Shown here: positions 27,201-39,590 of the stretch, in pieces | Layout of the letters: each line of letters starts with the position of its first letter | Position numbering within the stretch: the stretch's first letter is position 1 | Assembly: GCA_907163375.1 (NCBI GenBank) | Contig: CAJQUW010009202.1 | Coordinates: forward strand, 2-64,001 | Length of the DNA stretch: 64,000 nt | Source of the DNA: Prostheceraeus crozeri | Lineage: Eukaryota > Platyhelminthes > Polycladida > Euryleptidae | Direction of reading: 5' to 3' | The notes under the pieces: generated by a model | Told to the model about the DNA's origin: nothing | Seen by the model: only the letters and a program-made list of their open reading frames with translations | The model's database searches: none | Made by a program: the position numbers and the translations under genes

Positions 27201-30200
27201 GACCAAATACCCAAATTAAAAGGAGCGGGCCTAGAGAGACCTACGGACCAGCTCTTGAAGGGTCACTCAACGTTCATCGGACCACCTTCATATCAACAAA
27301 CATCTATGCACAATCAAATTAGTCAGAATATGAGGCCAAATACTCAAATTGAAGGGACCGGGGCCTACAGATAATTACGGACCAGGCTCTAGAAGGGCCA
27401 CTCAACGTCCATCGGACCACCCTCATATCAACAAACATCTATGCACAATCAAATTAGTCAGAATATGAGGCCAAATACTCAAATTGAAGGGACCGGGGCC
27501 TACAGATACTTACGGACCAGGCTCTAGAAGGGCCAATTAACGTCCATCGGACCACCCTCATATCAACAGACATCTATGGACAATTGAATTCAGCAAAATA
27601 TGAGACCAAATACCCAAATTGAAGGGACCGGGGCCTACAGATACTTACGGACCAGGCTCTTGAAGGGCCACTCAACGTCCATCGGACCACCCTCATATCA
27701 ACAAACATCTATGCACAATCAAATTAGTCAGAATATGAGGCCAAATACCCAAATTGAAGGGAGCGGGGCCTAGAGAGACCTACGGACCAGCTCTAGAAGG
27801 GCCACTCAGCGTCGATCGGACCACCTTCATATCAACAAACATCTATGCACAATCAAATTAGTCAGAATATGAGGCCAAATACTCAAATTGAAGGGACCGG
27901 GGCCTACAGATACTTACGGACCAGGCTCTAGAAGGGCCACTCAGCGTCGATCGGACCACCTTCATATCAACAAACATCTATGCACAATCAAATTAGTCAG
28001 AATATGAGGCCAAATACTCAAATTGAAGGGACCGGGGCCTACAGATACTTACGGACCAGGCTCTAGAAGGACAAATCAACGTCCATCGGACCACCTTCAT
28101 ATCAGCAGACATCTATGCACAATTAAATTCAGCAAAATATGAGACCAAATACCCAAATTGAAGGGACCGGGGCCTAGAGGGACCTACGGACCAGGCACTA
28201 GAAGGGCCACTCAGCGTCCATCGGACCACCCTCATATCAACAAACATCTATGCACAATCAAATTAGTGAGAATATGAGGCCAAATACTCAAATTGAAGGG
28301 ACCGGGGCCTACAGATACTTACGGACAAGGCTCTAGAAGGGTCACTCAACGTTCATCGGACCACCTTCATATCAACAGACATCTATGCACAATCGAACTA
28401 GGCAAAATATGAGGCCAAATAATCAAATTGAAGGGACCGGGGCCTACAGATACTTACGGACCAGCACTTGAAGGGTCACTCAACGTTCATCGGACAACCT
28501 TCATATCAACAAACATCTATGCACAATCTAATTAGTCAGAATATGAGGCCAAAATTCTCAAATTGAAGGGACCGGGGCCTAGAGAGACCTACGGACCAGG
28601 CTCTAGAAGGGCCACTCAACGTCCATCGGACCACCCTCATATCAACAAACATCTATGCACAATCAAATTAGTCAGAATATGAGGCCAAATACTCAAATTG
28701 AAGGGACCGGGGCCTACAGATACTTACGGACCAGGCTCTAGAAGGGCCACTCAACGTACATCGGACCACCCTCATATCAACAAACATCTATGCACAATCA
28801 AATTAGTCAGAATATGAGGCCAAATACTCAAATTGAAGGGACCAGGGCCTACAGATACTTACGGACCAGGCTCTAGAAGGGCCAATTAACGTCCATCGGA
28901 CCACCCTCATATCAACAGACATCTATGGACAATTGAATTCAGCAAAATATGAGACCAAATACCCAAATTGAAGGGACCGGGGCCTAGAGAGACCTACGGA
29001 CCAGCTCTTGAAGGGCCACTCAACGTTCATCGGACCACCCTCATATCAACAAACATCTATGCACAATCAAATTAGTCAGAATATGAGGCCAAATACTCAA
29101 ATTGAAGGGACCGGGGCCTACAGATACTTACGGACCAGGCTCTAGAAGGGCCACTCAGCGTCGATCGGACCACCTTCATATCAACAAACATCTATGCACA
29201 ATCAAATTAGTCAGATCATGAGGCCAAAATTCTCAAATTGAAGGGACCGGGGCCTAGAGAGACCTACGGACCAGGCTCTAGAAGGGCCACTCAACGTCCA
29301 TCGGACCACCCTCATATCAACAAACATCTATGCACAATCAAATTAGTCAGAATATGAGGCCAAATACTCAAATTGAAGGGACCGGGGCCTACAGATACTT
29401 ACGGACCAGGCTCTAGAAGGACAAATCAACGTCCATCGGACCACCTTCATATCAGCAGACATCTATGCACAATTAAATTCAGCAAAATATGAGACCAAAT
29501 ACCCAAATTGAAGGGACCGGGGCCTAGAGGGACCTACGGACCAGGCACTAGAAGGGCCACTCAGCGTCCATCGGACCACCCTCATATCAACAAACATCTA
29601 TGCACAATCAAATTAGTGAGAATATGAGGCCAAATACTCAAATTGAAGGGACCGGGGCCTACAGATACTTACGGACAAGGCTCTAGAAGGGTCACTCAAC
29701 GTTCATCGGACCACCTTCATATCAACAGACATCTATGCACAATCGAATTCAGCAAAATATGAGGCCAAATACTTAAACTGAAGGGACCAGGGCCTACAGA
29801 TACTTACGGACCAGCACTAGAAGGGCCACTCAGCGTCGATCGGACCACGTTCATATCAACAAACATCTATGCACAATCAAATTAGTCAGAATATGAGACC
29901 AAATACCCAAATTGAAGGGACCGGGGCCTAGAGAGACCTACGGACCAGGCTCTTGAAGGGCCACTCAACGTCCATCGGACCACCCTCATATCAACAAACA
30001 TCTATGCACAATCAAATTAGTCAGAATATGAGGCCAAATACTCAAATTGAAGGGACCAGGGCCTACAGATACTTACGGACCAGCTCTTGAAGGGCCACTC
30101 AACGTCCATCGGACCACCCTCATATCAACAGACATCTATGCACAATCAAATTAGTCAGAATATGAGGCCAAATACTCAAATTGAAGGGACCCCTCATATC

Positions 30201-33200
30201 AACAAATATCTATGCACAATCAAATTAGTCAGAATATGAGGCCAAATACTCAAATTGAAGGGACCAGGGCCTACAGATACTTACGGACCAGGCTCTAGAA
30301 GGGCCAATTAACGTCCATCGGACCACCCTCATATCAACAGACATCTATGGACAATTGAATTCAGCAAAATATGAGACCAAATACCCAAATTAAAAGGAGC
30401 GGGGCCTAGAGAGACCTACGGACCAGCTCTTGAAGGGCCACTCAACGTCCATCGGACCACCCTCATATCAACAAACATCTATGCACAATCAAATTAGTCA
30501 GAATATGAGGCCAAATACTCAAATTGAAGGGACCGGGGCCTAGAGAGACCTACGGACCAGGCTCTAGAAGGGCCACTCAACGTCCATCGGACCACCCTCA
30601 TATCAACAAACATCTATGCACAATCAAATTAGTCAGAATATGAGGCCAAATACTCAAATTGAAGGGACCAGGGCCTACAGATACTTACGGACCAGGCTCT
30701 AGAAGGGCCAATTAACGTCCATCGGACCACCCTCATATCAACAGACATCTATGGACAATTGAATTCAGCAAAATATGAGACCAAATACCCAAATTAAAAG
30801 GAGCGGGGCCTAGAGAGACCTACGGACCAGCTCTTGAAGGGCCACTCAACGTTCATCGGACCACCTTCATATCAACAAACATCTATGCACAATCAAATTA
30901 GTCAGAATATGAGGCCAAATACTCAAATTGAAGGGACCGGGGCCTACAGATAATTACGGACCAGGCTCTAGAAGGGCCACTCAACGTCCATCGGACCACC
31001 CTCATATCAACAAACATCTATGCACAATCAAATTAGTCAGAATATGAGGCCAAATACTCAAATTGAAGGGACCGGGGCCTACAGATACTTACGGACCAGG
31101 CTCTAGAAGGGCCAATTAACGTCCATCGGACCACCCTCATATCAACAGACATCTATGGACAATTGAATTCAGCAAAATATGAGACCAAATACCCAAATTG
31201 AAGGGACCGGGCCTAGAGAGACCTACGGACCAGCTCTTGAAGGGCCACTCAACGTTCATCGGACCACCCTCATATCAACAAACATCTATGCACAATCAAA
31301 TTAGTCAGAATATGAGGCCAAATACTCAAATTGAAGGGACCGGGGCCTACAGATACTTACGGACCAGGCTCTAGAAGGACAAATCAACGTCCATCGGACC
31401 ACCTTCATATCAGCAGACATCTATGCACAATTAAATTCAGCAAAATATGAGACCAAATACCCAAATTGAAGGGACCGGGGCCTAGAGGGACCTACGGACC
31501 AGGCACTAGAAGGGCCACTCAGCGTCCATCGGACCACCCTCATATCAACAAACATCTATGCACAATCAAATTAGTGAGAATATGAGGCCAAATACTCAAA
31601 TTGAAGGGACCGGGGCCTACAGATACTTACGGACAAGGCTCTAGAAGGGTCACTCAACGTTCATCGGACCACCTTCATATCAACAGACATCTATGCACAA
31701 TCGAACTAGGCAAAATATGAGGCCAAATAATCAAATTGAAGGGACCGGGGCCTACAGATACTTACGGACCAGCACTTGAAGGGTCACTCAACGTTCATCG
31801 GACCACCTTCATATCAACAAACATCTATGCACAATCTAATTAGTCAGAATATGAGGCCAAAATTCTCAAATTGAAGGGACCGGGGCCTAGAGAGACCTAC
31901 GGACCAGGCTCTAGAAGGGCCACTCAACGTCCATCGGACCACCCTCATATCAACAAACATCTATGCACAATCAAATTAGTCAGAATATGAGGCCAAATAC
32001 TCAAATTGAAGGGACCGGGGCCTACAGATACTTACGGACCAGGCTCTAGAAGGGCCACTCAACGTACATCGGACCACCCTCATATCAACAAACATCTATG
32101 CACAATCAAATTAGTCAGAATATGAGGCCAAATACTCAAATTGAAGGGACCAGGGCCTACAGATACTTACGGACCAGGCTCTAGAAGGGCCAATTAACGT
32201 CCATCGGACCACCCTCATATCAACAGACATCTATGGACAATTGAATTCAGCAAAATATGAGACCAAATACCCAAATTAAAAGGAGCGGGGCCTAGAGAGA
32301 CCTACGGACCAGCTCTTGAAGGGCCACTCAACGTCCATCGGACCACCCTCACATCAACAAACATCTATGCACAATCAAATTAGTCAGAATATGAGGCCAA
32401 ATACTCAAATTGAAGGGACCGGGGCCTAGAGAGACCTACGGACCAGGCTCTAGAAGGGCCACTCAACGTCCATCGGACCACCCTCATATCAACAAACATC
32501 TATGCACAATCAAATTAGTCAGAATATGAGGCCAAATACTCAAATTGAAGGGACCAGGGCCTACAGATACTTACGGACCAGGCTCTAGAAGGGCCAATTA
32601 ACGTCCATCGGACCACCCTCATATCAACAGACATCTATGGACAATTGAATTCAGCAAAATATGAGACCAAATACCCAAATTGAAGGGAGCGGGGCCTAGA
32701 GAGACCTACGGACCAGCTCTTGAAGGGTCACTCAACGTTCATCGGACCACCTTCATATCAACAAACATCTATGCACAATCAAATTAGTCAGAATATGAGG
32801 CCAAATACTCAAATTGAAGGGACCGGGGCCTACAGATAATTACGGACCAGGCTCTAGAAGGGCCACTCAACGTCCATCGGACCACCCTCATATCAACAAA
32901 CATCTATGCACAATCAAATTAGTCAGAATATGAGGCCAAATACTCAAATTGAAGGGACCGGGGCCTACAGATACTTACGGACCAGGCTCTAGAAGGGCCA
33001 ATTAACGTCCATCGGACCACCCTCATATCAACAGACATCTATGGACAATTGAATTCAGCAAAATATGAGACCAAATACCCAAATTGAAGGGACCGGGGCC
33101 TAGAGAGACCTACGGACCAGCTCTTGAAGGGCCACTCAACGTTCATCGGACCACCCTCATATCAACAAACATCTATGCACAATCAAATTAGTCAGAATAT

Positions 33201-36200
33201 GAGGCCAAATACTCAAATTGAAGGGACCGGGGCCTACAGATACTTACGGACCAGGCTCTAGAAGGGCCACTCAGCGTCGATCGGACCACCTTCATATCAA
33301 CAAACATCTATGCACAATCAAATTAGTCAGAATATGAGGCCAAATACTCAAATTGAAGGGACCGGGGCCTACAGATACTTACGGACCAGGCTCTAGAAGG
33401 GCCACTCAGCGTCGATCGGACCACCTTCATATCAACAAACATCTATGCACAATCAAATTAGTCAGAATATGAGGCCAAATACTCAAATTGAAGGGACCGG
33501 GGCCTACAGATACTTACGGACCAGGCTCTAGAAGGGAAAGTCAAAGTACATCGGACCACCTTCATATCAGCAGACATCTATGCACAATTAAATTCAGCAA
33601 AATATGAGACCAAATACCCAAATTGAAGGGACCGGGGCCTAGAGTGACCTACGGACCAGGCTCTAGAAGGGCCACTCAGCGTCCATCGGACCACCCTCAT
33701 ATCAACAAACATCTATGCACAATCAAATTAGTGAGAATATGAGGCCAAATACTCAAATTGAAGGGACCGGGGCCTACAGATACTTACGGACAAGGCTCTA
33801 GAAGGGTCACTCAACGTTCATCGGACCACCTTCATATCAACAGACATCTATGCACAATCGAACTAGGCAAAATATGAGGCCAAATAATCAAATTGAAGGG
33901 ACCGGGGCCTACAGATACTTACGGACCAGCACTTGAAGGGTCACTCAACGTTCATCGGACCACCTTCATATCAACAAACATCTATGCACAATCTAATTAG
34001 TCAGAATATGAGGCCAAAATTCTCAAATTGAAGGGACCGGGGCCTAGAGAGACCTACGGACCAGGCTCTAGAAGGGCCACTCAACGTCCATCGGACCACC
34101 CTCATATCAACAAACATCTATGCACAATCAAATTAGTCAGAATATGAGGCCAAATACTCAAATTGAAGGGACCGGGGCCTACAGATACTTACGGACCAGG
34201 CTCTAGAAGGGCCACTCAACGTACATCGGACCACCCTCATATCAACAAACATCTATGCACAATCAAATTAGTCAGAATATGAGGCCAAATACTCAAATTG
34301 AAGGGACCAGGGCCTACAGATACTTACGGACCAGGCTCTAGAAGGGCCAATTAACGTCCATCGGACCACCCTCATATCAACAGACATCTATGGACAATTG
34401 AATTCAGCAAAATATGAGACCAAATACCCAAATTAAAAGGAGCGGGGCCTAGAGAGACCTACGGACCAGCTCTTGAAGGGCCACTCAACGTCCATCGGAC
34501 CACCCTCATATCAACAAACATCTATGCACAATCAAATTAGTCAGAATATGAGGCCAAATACTCAAATTGAAGGGACCGGGGCCTACAGATACTTACGGAC
34601 CAGGCTCTAGAAGGGCCACTCAACGTACATCGGACCACCCTCATATCAACAAACATCTATGCACAATCAAATTAGTCAGAATATGAGGCCAAATACTCAA
34701 ATTGAAGGGACCAGGGCCTACAGATACTTACGGACCAGGCTCTAGAAGGGCCAATTAACGTCCATCGGACCACCCTCATATCAACAGACATCTATGGACA
34801 ATTGAATTCAGCAAAATATGAGACCAAATACCCAAATTGAAGGGACCGGGGCCTAGAGAGACCTACGGACAAGCTCTTGAAGGGCCACTCAACGTTCATC
34901 GGACCACCCTCATATCAACAAACATCTATGCACAATCAAATTAGTCAGAATATGAGGCCAAATACTCAAATTGAAGGGACCGGGGCCTACAGATACTTAC
35001 GGACCAGGCTCTAGAAGGGCCACTCAGCGTCGATCGGACCACCTTCATATCAACAAACATCTATGCACAATCAAATTAGTCAGAATATGAGGCCAAATAC
35101 TCAAATTGAAGGGACCGGGGCCTACAGATACTTACGGACCAGGCTCTAGAAGGACAAATCAACGTCCATCGGACCACCCTCATATCAGCAGACATCTATG
35201 CACAATTAAATTCAGCAAAATATGAGACCAAATACCCAAATTGAAGGGACCGGGGCCTAGAGGGACCTACGGAGTAGCACTAGAAGGGCCACTCAACGTC
35301 CATCGGACCACCTTCATATCAACAGACATCTATGCACAATTGAGTTCAGCAAAATATGAGACCAAATACCCAAATTGAAGGGACCGGGGCCTAGAGAGAC
35401 CTACGGACCAGGCTCTTGAAGGGCCACTCAACGTCCATCGGACCACCCTCATATCAACAGACATCTATGCACAATCGAACTAGGCAAAATATGAGGCCAA
35501 ATAATCAAATTGAAGGGACCGGGGCCTACAGACACTTACGGACCCCACACTTGAAGGGTCACTCAACGTTCATCGGACCACCTTCATATCAACAAACATC
35601 TATGCACAATCAAATTAGTCAGAATATGAGGCCAAATACTCAAATTGAAGGGACCGGGGCCTACAGATACTTACGGACCAGGCTCTAGAAGGGCCACTCA
35701 ACGTCCATCGGACCACCCTCATCAACAAACATCTATGCACAATCAAATTAGTCAGAATATGAGGCCAAATACTCAAATTGAAGGGACCGGGGCCTACAGA
35801 TACTTACGGACCAGGCTCTAGAAGGGCCACTCAACGTCCATCGGACCACCCTCATATCAACAGACATCTATGGACAATTGAATTCAGCAAAATATGAGAC
35901 CAAATACCCAAATTGAAGGGAGCGGGGCCTAGAGAGACCTACGGACCAGCTCTTGAAGGGCCACTCAACGTCCATCGGACCACCCTCATATCAACAAACA
36001 TCTATGCACAATCAAATTAGTCAGAATATGAGGCCAAATACTCAAATTGAAGGGACCGGGGCCTACAGATACTTACGGACCAGCACTTGAAGGGTCACTC
36101 AACGTTCATCGGACCACCTTCATATCAACAAACATCTATGCACAATCAAATTAGTCAGAATATGAGGCCAAATACTCAAATTGAAGGGACCGGGGCCTAC

Positions 36201-36780
36201 AGATACTTACGGACCAGGCTCTAGAAGGGCCACTCAACGTCCATCGGACCACCCTCATATCAACAAACATCTATGCACAATCAAATTAGTCAGAATATGA
36301 GGCCAAATACTCAAATTGAAGGGACCGGGGCCTACAGATACTTACGGACCAGGCTCTAGAAGGGCCAATCAACGTCCATCGGACCACCCTCATATCAACA
36401 GACATCTATGGACAATTGAATTCAGCAAAATATGAGACCAAATACCCAAATTGAAGGGACCGGGGCCTAGAGAGACCTACGGACCAGCTCTTGAAGGGCC
36501 ACTCAACGTCCATCGGACCACCCTCATATCAACAGACATCTATGCACAATCAAATTATAGAAAATATGAGGCTAAATACCTAAATTGATGGGACCGGGGC
36601 CTACAGAGATCTACGGACCAGGCTCTAGAAGGGCCAATTAACGTCCATCCGACCACCCTCATATAATGAGACATCCATGCACAATTGAATTCAGCAAAAA
36701 TATGAGGCCAAATAACCATATTGAAGGGACCGGGGCCTACAGAGACCTATGGACCAGGCACTCGAAGGGCCACTCAACGT

Positions 36781-36869
36781 ATTAATTTATTTCATTGATG
36801 ATATCTATGTGCTCATGCAGTTCTTCCATTAACAACATCCCTATGCGATATCCATGATGTTTTCTAATA
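36781..36869. other. Right junction of the satellite
   Basis: The array stops abruptly after gggccactcaacgt, and unrelated AT-rich sequence begins. No short direct repeat or transposon end is evident at the junction. Confidence 0.5.
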
Positions 36870-37078
36870 TTGAGGCTGAGAGATGACTTTTTGAGGCTTA
36901 GAGATGACTTGCATGTGCATATTGAGGCTGGGAGACTATCTGCTACATTTGATTGAGGCTTAGAAACCCCCAAATGAGGCTGAGAAATGAGATAAATATA
37001 GAAAGTCGCCTCTATTGAGGCTTAGAGATGACTAATTGAGGCTTAGAGATGACATCGAGTGAGGCTGAGAGATAACAT
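36870..37078. repeat. Irregular minisatellite, TGAGGCTkAGAGATGAC motif
   Basis: About eight copies of a 16-17 bp motif (tgaggctgagagatgac or tgaggcttagagatgac) occur in 210 bp at uneven spacing, some degraded. It lies between the large satellite and the (TA)n run and is unrelated to the 135-bp monomer. Confidence 0.75.
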
Positions 37079-37080
37079 AA

Positions 37081-37146
<66 letters not shown>
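37081..37146. repeat. (TA)n microsatellite, about 66 bp
   Basis: Uninterrupted alternating TA for about 33 repeats, directly after the minisatellite. Confidence 0.95.
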
Positions 37147-37149
<3 letters not shown>

Positions 37150-39272
37150 GAGTGTCCGCGGCTTTACGATACCAAAATTCTAGATTTTCATTTTCCACTA
37201 AGAATGTCTTGCCATATAACAAGACTTTACTTTACACTTTGCATGTAGTTTAAATATGCATAAAACAAATGCGAAAATAATTACCGTCATTATCATTATT
37301 CATACATTTGAAAATGATAATTAATGGCAAATAATCAAGTCACTCACTGCTCCGTATGCGCAACCTGATGCTAACATCTGTGGGTACTAGAGCTTTGTTA
37401 ATCATGATTAGCAATTGCATGAGATCAGAAAAAATGAAAAAGCTCATAAGGGCATTTGAATTATTCTATTAAATTTGTAGAAGTACCACGAGTCAGAAGG
37501 ACGGAGTTCAGGGGGTTTGTCGAAGCTTTTTTCGAGGCTGTTCGGAAACAGAATGTTGATATCCATTAGGCCTAGTTTTTGCTTGGAATTGAGTCACTCA
37601 TCATCAACACGCTGGACTCTCATCAGTTGGAAACAAAATTCAGAAGACTCTATCAAAAGAACGACATGATCCACGTGTCACAATACAGTTAGAGCAACAG
37701 CAAGTCAAATTGCTAGAGCAGTGGCACCCGAAGCTCAGTCTGAGGATCTATACTATATTTATCTTGCTCATTCCTTCGAGGATGAAAAGGGATTAATAAA
37801 CTTGACAAAATTTAAATTAATACTTTTTTGCTTGGAAATTGAAGTTTTCAAGATGTTGAAATTCCTACTATTAGTCAATGCATTTCAACCGACTAAGCGT
37901 CGCCATCTTCAGGCCACAGAAGACAAAAGAAAAAAATGAAGAATTCAACGTGATCTTACATTTAAAAAAATGGATTTACAGAAATAGACATCTGCAGCGG
38001 TTGACGGAATACTGTAGTTATACGATCAGCATCTGAATGTTGCCATAAATAAATTGACATTGCCGGATTGGGATTTCCTTGGTTGAAGCAAATCAATGTA
38101 ACTTAACAATGTTTCGACATTTATTCAGAATACGAGTATGTATTCAATCGATATAGAAGCCATTTTACTCTTATATGTTGAATGTCTTTAATCTTCAAAA
38201 CATTCAACAATTCAACAGGATCCCATTTTCATAAAAGAAATGTGTCTTCAAGATAATGACTGCCTTGACAATGAAGTTCAATGAATGCGTCTTTCTAAAA
38301 TTACAACAGTTTTCATCTTTATATTTCTCAAACACGACTTGCGTGTCAGTATTATCTCCACAATGTTGACGCCGTCAATGAACTTCTCTTCGACTATTGA
38401 ATATATAACTTAATACATCGCGTTTTCGATATTTCAACATCCTGAAAATCCAAATTATTTCCTCCTTCACTAGTCAAACAACATCAATGATACTTGGTCA
38501 ACGACTCCACACAGTGACATATCCGGAGCGCCAGTCAAACTTGCACATGTTAAAAAGGACGATAGTTGGACGTTGAGATGAGAATAAATTGAAATGAAAT
38601 CAATCAGACGGAAAGTCGAAGTCTCTCTTAGTTTTGAAGACATGTTAATTTATAATTCATTAAACAACAGTAACGTGTAGATCATCTGATGACTCATTCC
38701 ACACAAACATCGACATCATATCATGATTTGAAGAAATTCGCAAAATTTTCTCAGAGGCTTTATGGGTTAAATTTGACAAGCTAAAGCTCCTGAACATCCA
38801 AGAAATTGGAATGTATGGATACAGTTAGTTCTTCATTTGATAATTTTCTTGACAGCATTGTGCTTTGACGTAGGTTAAGGTTGACGAGTCAAAACGTATT
38901 GACGGTTGATTAACAACACACTACTCTTGAGCTTCCGTTAGGATGTAATGATCAGCAGTCATCTACTTGTGTTCAAACTGTGAAAAACCTTTTATTAAAC
39001 ATCTACAAGCTTGCACTTTTCTGCTATGTATATATACCTTGTTAACTGTCATTAACGATAATTTTGGAACAATACGGTAGTCACAGTCTTCTTAAACAAA
39101 CTCTAGTAGATGTTTCAGTCGATTCTCTCGTTCCTTACATGAGAGGAGACATAGCGACTAGAATGATTCTAATGCGCAATTGAGGGAAATATGAAATGAT
39201 ACATTTTTTGCGTAAATAAAAACTGTAAAGGTATCACTCTCAGACTGCAATAACTCTTGCAACAAAATAATA
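37147..39272. other. AT-rich spacer with possible Penelope-like debris
   Basis: No intact gene. An open frame at 37721-37939 has no recognised similarity. A hammerhead-like core on the minus strand at 37883-37912 suggests an old Penelope-like terminal repeat. The region is otherwise unremarkable. Confidence 0.4.
37883..37912 (-). ncRNA. Hammerhead-ribozyme-like motif (fossil?)
   Basis: Read on the minus strand the sequence is CTGAAGA, a short hairpin (cgac..gtcg), then GAAA. This is the central arrangement of a hammerhead core (CUGANGA, stem II, GAAA). The same layout occurs in the Penelope-like element 1.5 kb downstream. Stems I and III were not demonstrated, so this may be a degraded copy or a chance match. 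Confidence 0.3.
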
Positions 39273-39340
39273 ATATTTTGTTCATAGGGAAGAGTCAAGA
39301 ATAATGTGATGTTATCTTATTTAATTTATGACGCTATCAA

Positions 39341-39370
39341 TTTCAATCACTACTCTGTGATCTCCTTCAG
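39341..39370 (-). ncRNA. Hammerhead-like core in the left terminal repeat
   Basis: Minus-strand CTGAAGG, a stem-loop, then GAAA; the counterpart of 41369-41398. The seventh core base is changed (A to G), which would be expected to damage a hammerhead. Confidence 0.4.
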
Positions 39371-39400
39371 GCAAAAAGGAATTTTAACATTGACTTATAA

Positions 39401-39445
39401 CAGGGATGTCTATGAAGCACCCTCTATGTTTTATAGACATCCCTG
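39401..39445. repeat. 45-bp hairpin inserted in the left terminal repeat
   Basis: CAGGGATGTCTAT at 39401-39413 is perfectly inverted at 39433-39445, with a 19-base loop. The hexamer cttata lies on both sides (39394-39399, 39446-39451), like a target duplication. The right arm of the host element lacks it. Confidence 0.6.
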
Positions 39446-39590
39446 CTTATACATTCAGAATGTTTTGTACAATGATATCATAAAAATATGATATGGAAGG
39501 GATGATATAGGAAATGGGGAATCGGAGATATGTATGAGGCAGGTAGAGCTGGGTTACATAGTACCAGTAGCATAGAAAACAATGACCTGA

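Larger units (their letters stand above)
8577..36780 (+). repeat. Satellite array, about 135-bp monomer, about 209 copies
   Basis: A monomer of about 135 bp repeats head to tail for 28.2 kb without interruption; for example, successive cggaccagg starts at 12842 and 12977 are exactly 135 apart. Constant words include cggaccaccctcatatcaac, catctatgcacaat and gaagggaccggggcct. At least six monomer classes differ in the segment after gcacaat: caaattagtcag, cgaactaggcaa, ctaattagtcag, taaattcagcaa, tgagttcagcaa, tgaattcagcaa. Each class carries linked differences elsewhere (ctacagatactta or ctagagagaccta; ggctctagaag or gctcttgaag). Class order is reused, giving higher-order units. The first monomer (8577-8700) and the last two (36540-36780) are the most divergent. 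The array is richer in G+C than its flanks. No gene, known transposon terminus or CENP-B-box-like motif was seen in the monomer. Such arrays are typical of centromeric, pericentromeric or subtelomeric heterochromatin; which one applies here is unknown. Confidence 0.97.

Noticed and set aside
8837-35688. Several open frames of 69-90 codons in the satellite
   Set aside because: They are by-products of a monomer length divisible by three and occur only where monomer classes change; most copies contain stops.
8577-36780. CRISPR-like regular array
   Set aside because: Monomers abut with no unique spacers, the unit is about 135 bp, and the context is eukaryotic.
8577-36780. CENP-B box in the satellite monomer
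   Set aside because: No sequence matching the nTTCGnnnnAnnCGGGn pattern was found in either orientation of the common monomers.
38105-38140. Another hammerhead-like phrase on the minus strand (ctgaataaatgtcgaaacattg)
   Set aside because: CTGA and GAAA are present but there is no convincing stem II between them; likely chance or too degraded.
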